Part shown: positions 53,144 to 62,439 of the stretch, piece by piece | Position numbering within the stretch: position 1 is the stretch's first letter | Layout of the letters: every line of letters starts with the position of its first letter | Assembly: GCF_029633865.1 (NCBI RefSeq) | Contig: NC_079217.1 | Location: 59,565,578-59,629,577, forward strand | From: Lampris incognitus | Lineage: Eukaryota; Chordata; Actinopteri; Lampriformes; Lampridae | Direction of reading: 5' to 3' | Length of the DNA: 64,000 bases | Notes under the pieces: generated by a model | Databases searched by the model: none | The model's input: the letters and a program-made list of their open reading frames with translations, nothing else | What the model was told of the DNA's origin: nothing | Made by a program: the position numbers and the translations under genes

Positions 53144-53151
53144 GCGTAGAC

Positions 53152-53370
53152 CAGCGTTTCTCCACCTCTCCTCCTGGAGGACCACTTGTCCTGCATGGTT
53201 TAGACCTCTCCCTGCTCCAACACAGCTGGTTTAAATGATCAGTGTTGTTATGAGGCAGCTTCGGGAGCTCATAACGAGTTGATCATGTGAATCAGCTGTG
53301 TTGGAGCAGGGAGAGATCTAAACCATGCAGGACAAGTGCTCCTCCAGGAGGAGAGCTTTGAGAAACGCTG
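53152..53370. mobile_element. hAT-type MITE with 8-bp target duplication
   Basis: 219 bp, near-palindromic. The ends are CAGCGTTTCT and AGAAACGCTG, and both arms contain ATGGTTTAGAYCTCTCCCTG and CTCCAACACAGCTG. It is flanked on both sides by GCGTAGAC (53144-53151 and 53371-53378). The CAGNG end and 8-bp duplication are hAT hallmarks. No coding capacity. Confidence 0.9.
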
Positions 53371-53689
53371 GCGTAGACCTATAGGCTGTTATTCTCCCCT
53401 TCAAGCTCTCTGGCGCTCAGCCTGCTCAGGTCGCTCGCATTTTTTGAACTGACACTACTTAGAGCAGTGAAAAGGACCACAGCCAATCAGAGGCGAGGAC
53501 CCGCCCGAGCTCCGTCTCTTATTGGTTTAGACCACGATACCGTCAGGAGAACACAGAGATGCTGCGCGTGCGAAAGAGATTTCAGTGTTCCCCCGAGCAG
53601 CATCGGGAGCACCAGCGCCACCTGTCATTTTTTTTAAGTCGCACTCTTAAAAATGTTGGTCGCACTCTCGAGCCCATGATATGGGCTGT

Positions 53690-53763
53690 ACGGTGTATAC
53701 TGGGTGTGTACTGGGTGTATACTGGGTGTGTACTGGGTGTATACTGGGTGTATACTGGGTGTA
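53690..53763. repeat. 11-bp minisatellite GTGTRTACTGG, about six copies
   Basis: Alternating TGTATACTGGG and TGTGTACTGGG units. Confidence 0.9.
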
Positions 53764-54781
53764 ATAATGAACAGTACTCATCAGTTGGTTCAGAAAATAA
53801 GCCATGACATGACACATGCTGCCATTTTTAAATCCTGGGTGCAGCTTCAGGAAAGTCTTACACCTGTTTAAATGATGATGTAACTTCCTGATCTTCTCCA
53901 GGGTGTGATGGGTTGTGTTTTAGAACAGGGCTCTTCATATTTGGTTGGCTCCCACTGGGGTGTTTAGTGTTTTCAGGGGGCACATTGCCCCTCCTGAGTC
54001 AACCGTGCACGTGCGCAACTCACATCTATGTGTGAGTCAGATCGGGCAGCAATAGTGTCAGAACCAAACCATCAGGTCCAGGTCCAGCAGGTCTTCCTCA
54101 TCCCTGAGGGACAGTCTGTTGCACAGCCAGCAGTAACGCAGAACCATTTCATTTCATGTGCTTTATTTTGAACATGTAACAAAAACAACAACACAGAAAA
54201 CACAAAAAGGATATAAACAAAATAATATTCAAGTGAAATGAATAAACCTGTGCAACAAAATCAATAAATAAATGATCATAAACAACACAAATTAAATATA
54301 ACATGTTCACAAAGGAGTAGGAGGAAGTATAAACTTATTTAAGCCTACCCTTTCTGCACTACCCATCAATTAATTCATCATATTTATCTTATATACAGTT
54401 TATAAACAAGTGTCCATCAGACAAATAACAGTAAATGAAAGGCTAATGGCAGCCGGGACAAATGAGTTGTTGAGTCTATTGGTCCTGCGTGTTGGCAGGT
54501 TGTATCTGTGGCCAGACGGAAGCAACTTGAAGCCCTTGGACAGGGGGAGGCCAGGATGAGCCAGGACTGACTGGACATTCTGACATACAGCGTCCTGCGT
54601 CCAGCTGTCTCAGTGCAGGTATGTCAGAGGACGTCCTCACAGGAAGAAGACTCAGGAGCTCTGATGAGAGTGCTGACACCGAGCACGTCTAGCTTCAACA
54701 TTCATATGACTATTTAACATTTATATGTAGGCTCAATATTTACATTTAACATTTATACATTTATGTTACATGTCTGTTGGG
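53764..54781. other. Region downstream of the HIPK-like gene; retroposon-like, no clear gene
   Basis: 54150-54350 (CTTTATTTTGAACATGTAAC ... CTTATTTAAGCCTACCC) resembles a dispersed fish repeat. On the minus strand AATAAA at about 54161-54166 could be the polyadenylation signal of the HIPK-like gene, about 620 bases past its stop. 54440-54680 contains degraded coding-like text of unknown origin. Confidence 0.35.
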
Positions 54782-56525
54782 TTAGAGGAGTGTGCAGCAT
54801 GGAGGACAGGCCGAGGGGCGACGGAGAGGGGATGAAAGTGAGGAGGGGGAAGGAGGAGTAAGAATATTAGTTTTTGTTGGTGGGGATATCAATGTGCTCT
54901 GTTTCATCTTGTCCTCTTTGTTTTGCTCCTCTGCTTTCTCCTCCTTCCCCTCTCCCTCATCTTTTCCTTTCCCCTTCCTACTTATCCAACTCTTTCTCCA
55001 TCTTCCTCTCCCTCCCCATCCTCCTTTTCTTTTGCTTTCTCTTTTCAGCCCTTCATTGTTTTCTCCCCCAATTTTGTCTCTACATCCTGCTCCCTCACTT
55101 CTCTTCTGCTCCCCTCCACCATTTTCTCTTCTGTCTCCCTTCTCTTCAACTTCTTCTCTTTGGATGAGCCCCTCTTTGTCACCGTCCCCAGTGTGTCCCT
55201 TATCTTCATCACTTTCTCTTTCGATGTTCCCTTCCTCTACACCATCTTCTCTTTTGATGTTCTCTTCCTCTTTAACATCTCCTCCTGAGATGTCACCCTC
55301 CTCTTTATCATCTCCTCCTTCAATGTCACCCTCCTCTTTATCATCTCCTCCTTCGATGTCACCCTCCTCTTTATCATGTCCTCCTTCAATGTCACCCTCC
55401 TCTTTATCATGTCCTCCTTCAATGTCACCCTCCAATTTATCATCAACTCCTTCAATGTCAACCTCCTCTTTATCATCTCCTCCTTCAATGTCACCATCCA
55501 ATTTATTATCAACTCCTTCAATGTCACCCTCCAATTTATCATCTCCTCCTTCAATGTCACCCTCCAATTTATCATCAACTCCTTCGATGTCACCTTCCTC
55601 TTTATCATCTCCTCCTTCGATGTCACCCTCCTTTTTATCCTCTCCTCCTTCGATGTCACCCTCCTTTTTATCCTCTCCTCCTTCAATGTCACCCACAAAT
55701 TTATCATCTCCTCCTTCAATGTCACCCTCCAATTTATCATCAACTCCTTCGATGTCACCTTCCTCTTTATCATCTCCTCCTTCGATATCACCCTCCTCTT
55801 TATCATCTCCTCCTTCGATGTCACCCTCCAATTTATCATCAACTTCTTCGATGTCACCTTCCTCTTTATCATCTCCTCCTTCGATGTCACCCTCCTCTTT
55901 ATCATCTCCTCCTTTGACGTCACCCTCCAATTTATCATCAAGTCCTTTGACGTCACCGTCCTCTTTATCATCTCCTTCAACGTCACCCTCCAATTTATCA
56001 TCAACTTCTTCGATGTCACCTTCCTCTTTATCATCTCCTCCTTCGATGTCACCCTCCTCTTTATCATCTCCTCCTTTGACGTCACCCTCCAATTTATCAT
56101 CAAGTCCTTTGACGTCACCGTCCTCTTTATCATCTCCTTCAATGTCACCCTCCAATTTATCATCAACTTCTTCGATGTCACTCTCCTCTTTATCATCTCC
56201 TCCTTCGATATCATCCGCCTCTTCATCATCTCCTTTGATGTCACCTTCCAATTTATCATCAACTCCTTTGATGTCACCCTCCTCTTTATCATCTCCTCCT
56301 TCGATGTCACCCTCCTCTTTATCATCTCCTCCTTCGATGTCACCCTCCAATTTATCATCAGTTCCTTCGATGTCACCCTCCTCTTTATCATCTCCTCCTC
56401 CATTAGCATCTGTGAGGGAGGTCATGGGGTTCTGGTCTTGCTGGCTGCAGGTTTCATTGATCTCAGACCCCCAAGACGACTCCGAGAGTGGGCAGATGGA
56501 CATGATGTCAAAGGAGTCCATCACG
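54782..56525 (-). CDS. HIPK-like exon 8: acidic repeat tail
   Basis: Acceptor GTATCCAG. Starts YVMDSFDIMSICPLSESSWG, a post-kinase segment. The repeat array follows (about 56400-55270), then a less regular Glu/Lys-rich stretch, a basic patch (GRWRKSWISRKGKGKDEG), a Pro/Ser-rich end and CCTLL before the stop. Net charge of the array is strongly negative and it should be disordered. The open frames on the opposite strand come from the repeat composition. Confidence 0.85.
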
Positions 56526-57570
56526 CTGGATACAAAACAAATAATGTATCAATCAATAAATGAATCAACTGGTGAATAAATCAGTGAATGAATCAATGAA
56601 TCCACATCAATATGTCTTTATGAATTAAACACCTTGAAGGATCAATCCTTTCTGGTCTAACTTTTATAGTTTTTGCCATTTTGCATATCAGTTATGATAT
56701 TTTAATCACCGGCTTCATTTTTGTGATTTTGGACACGGAACCACAGCGAGACGCAGCTTTAAAACAGCCACTTATGGTACAACTGAACACAAGCTTGAAC
56801 CCGCCCTTTAAGCTAAAAAACAAAAAACAAAAGAAGACCTAGTGCCCGAGTTACACTGTGTTCATGATTTCCCATTATCTATGACTTTTAATTTGCACTG
56901 GCAGCGTGGTTAGTTGATGGTTACTGCTACCTAGGGTATTTAAATAGGCTGGTCATTCCTGAAAGCCCGGAGACTGGCGACACTCAAGAAACACATCGTA
57001 GGAGATGTCGGACAAGGCAGGAACATAAAATAAATTCTGACATGCTAGACTTTATGTCGGGGTGTCGTGGAGCATCCAGACGCCACGTTGCTGTTCTTCC
57101 ATCATGTCACACTACACGGGGTCAAGACCCCCGTTCGTCGTTCCCAATGTTCATAATCAGGCCTGATGCTGAAACCGTGCCGGCAACGACAGAGTCGTGT
57201 CAAAATCGGGCTGAATTCGTGTAGTCTGGTCCCGGCCATCAGATGAGTGGTGACACGTTTCTCCTACTAACTTTGTGTCCAGAATAACTGACGCAACTTT
57301 CTGGGATCTCGGGGTAGTTTTAACTTCTGAATATGTGGTGAGATAACTGGGTTTAACTGGACTTTTAAAACATGTCTGACGCTCATATTTACTTGCCCCA
57401 TAAGACGCTGTTGTAAAGCTGAGGCCAGCGGTGGCCCCGTGTTCAAAACCTTGACAATGTGACAACGAAGTTGGTGAGAAAAATATCACAACTGATATGC
57501 ACGATGGAAAACTAGAGAAATAAGACCCATGTTATAAAAGAAATAGAATTAGCATTTAAAATGGACATGT

Positions 57571-57604
<34 letters not shown>

Positions 57605-60227
57605 TCACTCACTAGGAGCTGTGGTGGTAGCCCATAGCGAGGTGGGTCATGCTGAGGAAGCGATGTCTCAGAGCTTGGCTGGGGGTGATTCTCTTGGCAG
57701 CATCCAGGTTGAGCATTCTCTTGAGCAGATCAACAAATGCCCGGATGTCTTCCTCCTCGTGCTCGTCTGCCCCCTCAGGTCTGCACTGGATTTAGAGACC
57801 ACACAAACCACAAGTCAGTCAAGTCAAAAGAAAATGCCTGGCTCATGTTAAAGGAGCAAAGTGACGGTTCTCAACTGAGTCATCACTTGTAGAATAAACC
57901 GGTACCAGCGGTACCACTTACCTCCAACAGGACATCAAGGGAGCCCAACCTAAACCTGCTGGGGCACCTGGGCGATTTCCCTGTGTCCCGGAAGTACTCC
58001 CATGGCAGCTAAAAGAAATAAACATGCGACAAGTCTTTGAAAGCTTTTCAACAGTTTCACTTGTTACTTATCTAATGTGTTTTCTGAGCGGCTGAAGCAG
58101 GAAGTTGTTATGATGCACTACCTTGAGCCTCCAGGTTTGATGTTTTGAGTCCCTGGTGAATAAACACCTCGTCCTCAAACCAGCATCCAACAAGTGATCT
58201 GCTGGCATGCCTTGTGTCGCCACAATGGCTCTCATCTGGAGAGACAACGCAACATCACGTTAACCCACCTTCAGCTTCAACAATGGGTTGTGAGATTCTG
58301 TCTGTGTGATGAAGCAGCTGGTGAGGGACATCAGGTGACTTACCATGTCAAATTCTTTCCAAGAAGGGTAGAGGTTTCTTCCCAAGAACATCGCTGCCAT
58401 TACACAGCCAAGGGACCACATGTCTATTGCCTCTGAGATGGGGAGGCCCAAGACAACTTCTGGTGCCCTAAAGGTGGGGAGACAAGGACCAAAGACAGCA
58501 AACATTACCAAGGACCCACAAAACAAAATCACACATTTGTAGATGAATTCCCCCATCACCCCCACCTGTAATAAAAGACGGTGTAGGGAAGAGTGAAACT
58601 GCTTTTCCTAAGCTTGATATAGTTCTGTTTTCTCCATTTGTGTATCCGCTGTATGTCTTAACATGATTTTGTGATTGTGGTGTGCTGTCTTGGCCAGGTC
58701 TCCCTCAAAAAAATAGATTTTCAATCTCGAGAGACCTTCCTAGTCAAATAAGGTTAAATAAATAAATGAACAAAAATCAGTACTAAATGTGCTCACCAGC
58801 TGAGAATGATCAGCTCTAACATTTCTCCTCATCAGTATGGGAGAATAGCACAACTGTAGCTTCTGGTTTCCAGCAGAACTGCAGACACACTGCTGGACAG
58901 TTCAGGTCTCAGTACTACTCACCTGTAACCAATAGGCTGAAGGATGCTGCCACGCTGAACCTCAGAGGAGCGAACAGCCAGACCAAAATCAATCAGCTTC
59001 ACCCTGAACGGCTGATTGACTTGGTCCACCAGCATGATGTTGTCTAGTTTCAGGTCTGTGTGAATCAGCCCGATGCTCTTCAGAGCTTTGAAGGCGGTGG
59101 CCAGCTGGAGACGGAGAGGCAGAAATAAGAGATGACTCTCCACACTCACACATTGGCAGAGTTTTGAATGTTGGGCACCGTGTCATATTCTGTCATTCAT
59201 TTTCCTAGTAGATTCAAGGTGTGCAAGACGAACAACCCGAGAGTTTAACGTGTCACTGTACCTGTACTGTGATGGGACGAATCTCATTCAGAGACAGAGG
59301 TCTAAAGTGCGTCTGTCTCATGTAGTCGAGGAGACTCATGTGTAGCTGTTCAAACACCAGACACGTGAGTCCGCGATAGAAAAAGCCTTCATGGAAGCGG
59401 ACGATGTTATGAGTGTCTGGATCAAGACTGCTGACTACTTTCAGCATGGCCAGCTGTGGATACACAAGTTAGAGAGGTTCATACAAAGCACTTATACCAA
59501 ATATAAATACTTATACCAGCTGTTCACCTCATACATTTTGATGAGACAGGTTTTTTTTGTTTGTTTTGACATTTTTCCTTCTTTTGCTCCCTGGTTGTAT
59601 TTGGCCGATTACCCCACACTTCCCGAGCCGTCCCCGTCACTGCTCCGCCCCCTCTGCCAATCCGGGGAGGGCTGCAGACTACCACATGCCCCCTCCAATA
59701 CATGTGGAGTCGCCAGCCGGTTCTTTTCACCTGGCAGTAGCCCCGACCGACCAGAGGATGCGCTAGTGCAGTGACCAGGACACATACCCACATCCGGCTT
59801 CCCACCTGCAGACACGGCCCGTTGTGTCTGTAGGGACGCCCGACCAAGCCGGAGGTAACACGGGGATTCGAAGCGGCGATCCCCGTGTTAGTAGGCAACG
59901 GAATAGACCACTACGCCACCCGGCGCCCCTGAGACTAAATATTTTAGCAACAAAAACAGACGTTAAAACAACGTTTTAGTCAGCCTGCTCATTATTTTGT
60001 AGGCTGCAGTCTTTACCTCCTTCTCAGCCTCCACAGCATACTTGCTCTTAGTTTTTAGGATCTTAACAGCCACGGTCTCTTTTGTGGGTAGTTTGAGACA
60101 CTGGGCCACTTGTCCAAAGCAGCCCTCTCCTAGGAAGCTCTGCAGCAGGTAGTAGGAAGTACTGCTGGGCAGAACATAATACTGAAATTCCTTCACGTCT
60201 GAGCTGGATTTCTCTGATGAAACTCAT
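54782..60227 (-). CDS. HIPK-like protein kinase with long acidic repeat tail
   Basis: Eight exons: 60227-60017, 59453-59262, 59104-58923, 58467-58344, 58235-58122, 58008-57922, 57785-57613, 56525-54782. All introns are GT-AG and the phases agree. Together they give about 940 residues. The kinase has the Gly loop (LGEGCFGQV), VAVK lysine, HTDLKLDN catalytic loop, DFGLA and GYRAPEVV, as in homeodomain-interacting protein kinases, which are nuclear Ser/Thr/Tyr kinases. Fish genomes carry many short HIPK-like genes of this type. The last exon adds about 580 residues, mostly GDIEGGDDKEE-type repeats. The ATG at 60227 is one base out of frame with the kinase, so start integrity is uncertain. Confidence 0.85.
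55270..56400 (-). repeat. 33-bp tandem repeat array encoding 11-residue acidic units
   Basis: About 34 units of EGDIEGGDDKE type with variants (VDDKL, EVDDKL, DVKGLDDKL). A higher-order block of five units (54 residues, 162 bp) is duplicated: the segment starting CCTTTGACGTCACCCTCC occurs at 55911 and 56073 on the plus strand. All unit changes keep the frame. Confidence 0.93.
56526..57612. other. Intron 7 of the HIPK-like gene with Penelope-type end and (AC)n
   Basis: 57235-57305 (CATCAGATGAGTGGTGACAC, GTTTCTCCTACTAACTTTGT) resembles the Penelope-like 3' end. 57576-57601 is (AC)13. The rest is unrecognised. Confidence 0.45.
57613..57785 (-). CDS. HIPK-like exon 7: end of kinase domain
   Basis: Acceptor AAATCCAG, donor TA/GTGAGT. 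Encodes CRPEGADEHEEEDIRAFVDL, LKRMLNLDAAKRITPSQALR and HRFLSMTHLAMGYHHSS. Read through, the genomic sequence would give TAG at once; splicing instead gives TAC and continues into exon 8. Confidence 0.88.
57922..58008 (-). CDS. HIPK-like exon 6
   Basis: Acceptor TTCTTTTAG, donor GAG/GTAAGT. Encodes LPWEYFRDTGKSPRCPSRFR and LGSLDVLLE. Confidence 0.85.
58122..58235 (-). CDS. HIPK-like exon 5
   Basis: Acceptor TCTCCAG, donor AAG/GTAGTG. Encodes MRAIVATQGMPADHLLDAGL and RTRCLFTRDSKHQTWRLK, the HIPK C-lobe segment after helix F. Confidence 0.88.
58344..58467 (-). CDS. HIPK-like exon 4: APE motif and helix F
   Basis: Acceptor CCTTTAG, donor ATG/GTAAGT. Encodes (R)APEVVLGLPISEAIDMWSLG and CVMAAMFLGRNLYPSWKEFD. 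Confidence 0.92.
58923..59104 (-). CDS. HIPK-like exon 3: catalytic loop and DFG
   Basis: Acceptor CGTCTCCAG, donor AG/GTGAGT. Encodes LATAFKALKSIGLIHTDLKL, DNIMLVDQVNQPFRVKLIDF and GLAVRSS. Confidence 0.92.
59262..59453 (-). CDS. HIPK-like exon 2: kinase N-lobe
   Basis: Acceptor ATCCACAG, donor CAG/GTACAG. Encodes LAMLKVVSSLDPDTHNIVRF then HEGFFYRGLTCLVFEQLHMS and LNEIRPITVQ. Confidence 0.9.
59580..59930 (-). mobile_element. tRNA-derived SINE copy F with internal deletion
   Basis: In intron 1 of the HIPK-like gene. It has the tRNA-like head (TTCGAAGCGGCGATCCCCGT on the plus strand) and body, but lacks about 80 bases where CACCTGGCAGTAG joins CCCCGACCGACC. Confidence 0.85.
60017..60227 (-). 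CDS. HIPK-like exon 1: start region, Gly loop and catalytic Lys
   Basis: Kinase frame KEFQYYVLPSSTSYYLLQSF then LGEGCFGQVAQCLKLPTKET and VAVKILKTK; donor GAG/GTAAAG. The only upstream ATG (60227-60225) enters a different frame. One extra T in AGTTTCATC would explain it. In the kinase frame a TGA precedes the coding text, so without an indel or an upstream exon there is no start. Confidence 0.75.
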
Positions 60228-60323
60228 TCTGGTTTCATAAATCAAACAATCTGCAGTTTACACGTTATACGTCTTCACTCGTTCACCTCCACATGCGAAA
60301 TGGTCAGTTTCCACATGAGCCGG

Positions 60324-60332
60324 CTTTATATA
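60324..60332 (-). promoter_or_regulatory. TATA box of the HIPK-like gene
   Basis: The minus strand reads CCTATATAAAGCC about 97 bases upstream of the ATG at 60227, at a distance suitable for a short 5' UTR. Confidence 0.65.
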
Positions 60333-60577
60333 GGCTGTCTCACTAATTCTAGAATCCATCCATCAAAAGAATTCCGGAACCTGTCAGCAAGAAAATACAA
60401 CCAGGGACCAATAATGCAGATATATGAAATGAACAACTATTGACAATGAGCTGCTAAATTATTTAATAATTGCTGCTCATATTGTTTGTTTGTTTGTTTT
60501 GTTGTGGTTTTTTTTGTTTTTTTGTTGTTTTGGTTCAGTTTTTCTGACATTAAAACATAATATTTCACCACAATGAT

Positions 60578-60738
<161 letters not shown>

Positions 60739-60857
60739 CCTAATTGTCCTTACTTAATGAATTTTGTTACCACACAGTCTGTGCAGCCAAATACAAGTTC
60801 ATCACATCAGAAAACAAGTTTATCTTCATACTTACACATACAGTATGTGTATTGGGG

Positions 60858-60912
60858 GGGGGGGATTTTGTCCTTCTTTTTCTCCCTAATTGTATTTGGC
60901 CGATTATCTAAT
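60858..60912 (-). repeat. SINE copy H, 3'-end fragment
   Basis: CCCTAATTGTATTTGGCCGA preceded by T- and G-rich sequence equals the reversed 3' end of the SINE family. Confidence 0.6.
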
Positions 60913-60931
60913 TTATCTTTGGTCAGTTATC

Positions 60932-61022
60932 TAACTGTATCTAACTATGGACGTATGTATTATGTATACAGTATGTCACATACTGTATACATAATACATA
61001 CGTCCATAGTTAGATACAGTTA
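60932..61022. repeat. Perfect 44-bp inverted repeat with 3-base loop
   Basis: Left arm 60932-60975, loop TCA, right arm 60979-61022. The arms are complementary over all 44 positions and AT-rich. Confidence 0.93.
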
Positions 61023-61055
61023 CACAGCTGTTACACACAACAGATGTGTAACTGT

Positions 61056-61127
61056 ATTAATGGCCATGCACAGTTATATGTTGTATGTTGTGTGTAACAC
61101 AACATGTAACTGTGCATGGCCATTAAT
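61056..61127. repeat. 28-bp inverted repeat with one mismatch
   Basis: Arms 61056-61083 and 61100-61127 (ATTAATGGCCATGCACAGTT...), loop 16 bases that itself can fold (ATGTTGTG/CACAACAT). Confidence 0.9.
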
Positions 61128-61136
61128 GAGACACAT

Positions 61137-61433
61137 GGACGAGCGTTGTCACCGGGGTACTTTATTTAAAGCTGCTGTGGCAAAGGGGACAGAACTTCAG
61201 TCAAAGCAGGCTTTTTCCCCCCAGGATGTCGGCCTTTATCTGCTAGCAGATGGGAGGAATGTGAAGAACGGGTTGAGGGGCATCAACAGCTCACGCTGCA
61301 TCAACAGCAGCATCCCATCCCAGATACCAAGTTACAGCAGCCACCCTGCCTACCTTGTTATACAGCAAGAGCTCTACAGCCACCACACAGAGACGCACCC
61401 ACAAGAACGGCCTGACGCCAAAAACTACTCCTG

Positions 61434-61436
<3 letters not shown>
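61137..61436. other. Unassigned sequence
   Basis: CAGC-rich, with short direct repeats of CATCAACAGC. Open on the plus strand but with no recognisable protein. Confidence 0.35.
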
Positions 61437-61509
<73 letters not shown>

Positions 61510-61526
61510 ACTCACTCACTCACTCA
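61437..61526. repeat. (TC)n followed by (ACTC)n microsatellite
   Basis: About 33 TC units then ACTC units. Confidence 0.97.
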
Positions 61527-62064
61527 CACACAGACACGCACACGTTTCCTAATTTTGTTGGATAAATGTTTCAAATCCACAATTTCTTTGGGTCCAAGTC
61601 GTGTCTCCTCCTCTAAACATCAAGCATGGGAAACAGAAAAGGGAATTCTTAAGCTCCACTTGCCGTTAGCCAGTTCTTTCGTTGAAACCAAGTAACACAA
61701 ACTTAGATTTTGTCATTTGCCCTTTTGTGTTATTTGGACATCGTTTGGACGCTGTTACACCAGTCTTTTCGCTTTCAATTTTTCCTCTAAAGACACTGAA
61801 GAAAATGGATGATAAATTAAATATCCACCTCCTTCATGCTAACACTCACACACATGCACAGAATAGTCAACAAACTTTCACCTGCACCTACCAGCAATCG
61901 GGTGAAACGTTTCAAGTTGTACACATCAAGTTACGTCCACAATTATGAGGACTCATCCTCATAACATGCCATTGTCAATAGCACGCGCCAACAAACAGGA
62001 AATTGGTATGACCGCTGCAGTACAAACCGGAAGTCAGTGGACTACAGCTATGCACAGAGCCTAG
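61527..62064. other. No gene seen
   Basis: AT-rich, mixed sequence without recognised features. Confidence 0.4.
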
Positions 62065-62370
62065 TGGGAAGCCGGATGTGGGTATGTGTCCTGGTCGCTG
62101 CACTAGCGCCTCCTCTGGTCGATCGAGGATCCTGTTCGGGGGGAAGGGGAAACTGGGGGGAATAGCGTGATCCTCTCACACGCTACGTCCCCCTGGTGAA
62201 ACTCCTCACTGTCAGGTGAAAAGAAGCGGCTGGCGACTCCACATGTATCGGAGGAGGCAAGTGGTAGTCTGCAGCCCTCCCCGGATCGGCAGAGGGGGTG
62301 GAGCAGAAGAGTGGGGTAATTGACTGGATACAATTTCGGAGAAAAAGGGGGGGGAAATCCAAAAAAATAA
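62065..62370 (+). mobile_element. tRNA-derived SINE copy G, 5' truncated
   Basis: Body from GGAAGCCGGATGTGGGTATG to the A-rich tail after ACAATTTCGGAGAAAAAG. Confidence 0.85.
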
Positions 62371-62439
62371 AATCCCCAAGTAAGGCGAAAGAGAAAGCTT
62401 ATGCTCAGACTATGGAAATACTACAATCCCATTTCTCCC

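Noticed and set aside
54792-56579. Plus-strand open frames of 395 and 595 codons rich in Ser/Pro or Phe/Ile
   Set aside because: They are the complement of the 33-bp acidic repeat exon. The repeat has no stops in several frames, and these frames show only repeat periodicity with no domain.
57610-57616. TAG at the end of HIPK-like exon 7 as the true stop
   Set aside because: It overlaps a strong GTGAGT donor, and the next exon continues in frame with a HIPK-like post-kinase segment. Kept as the main alternative.
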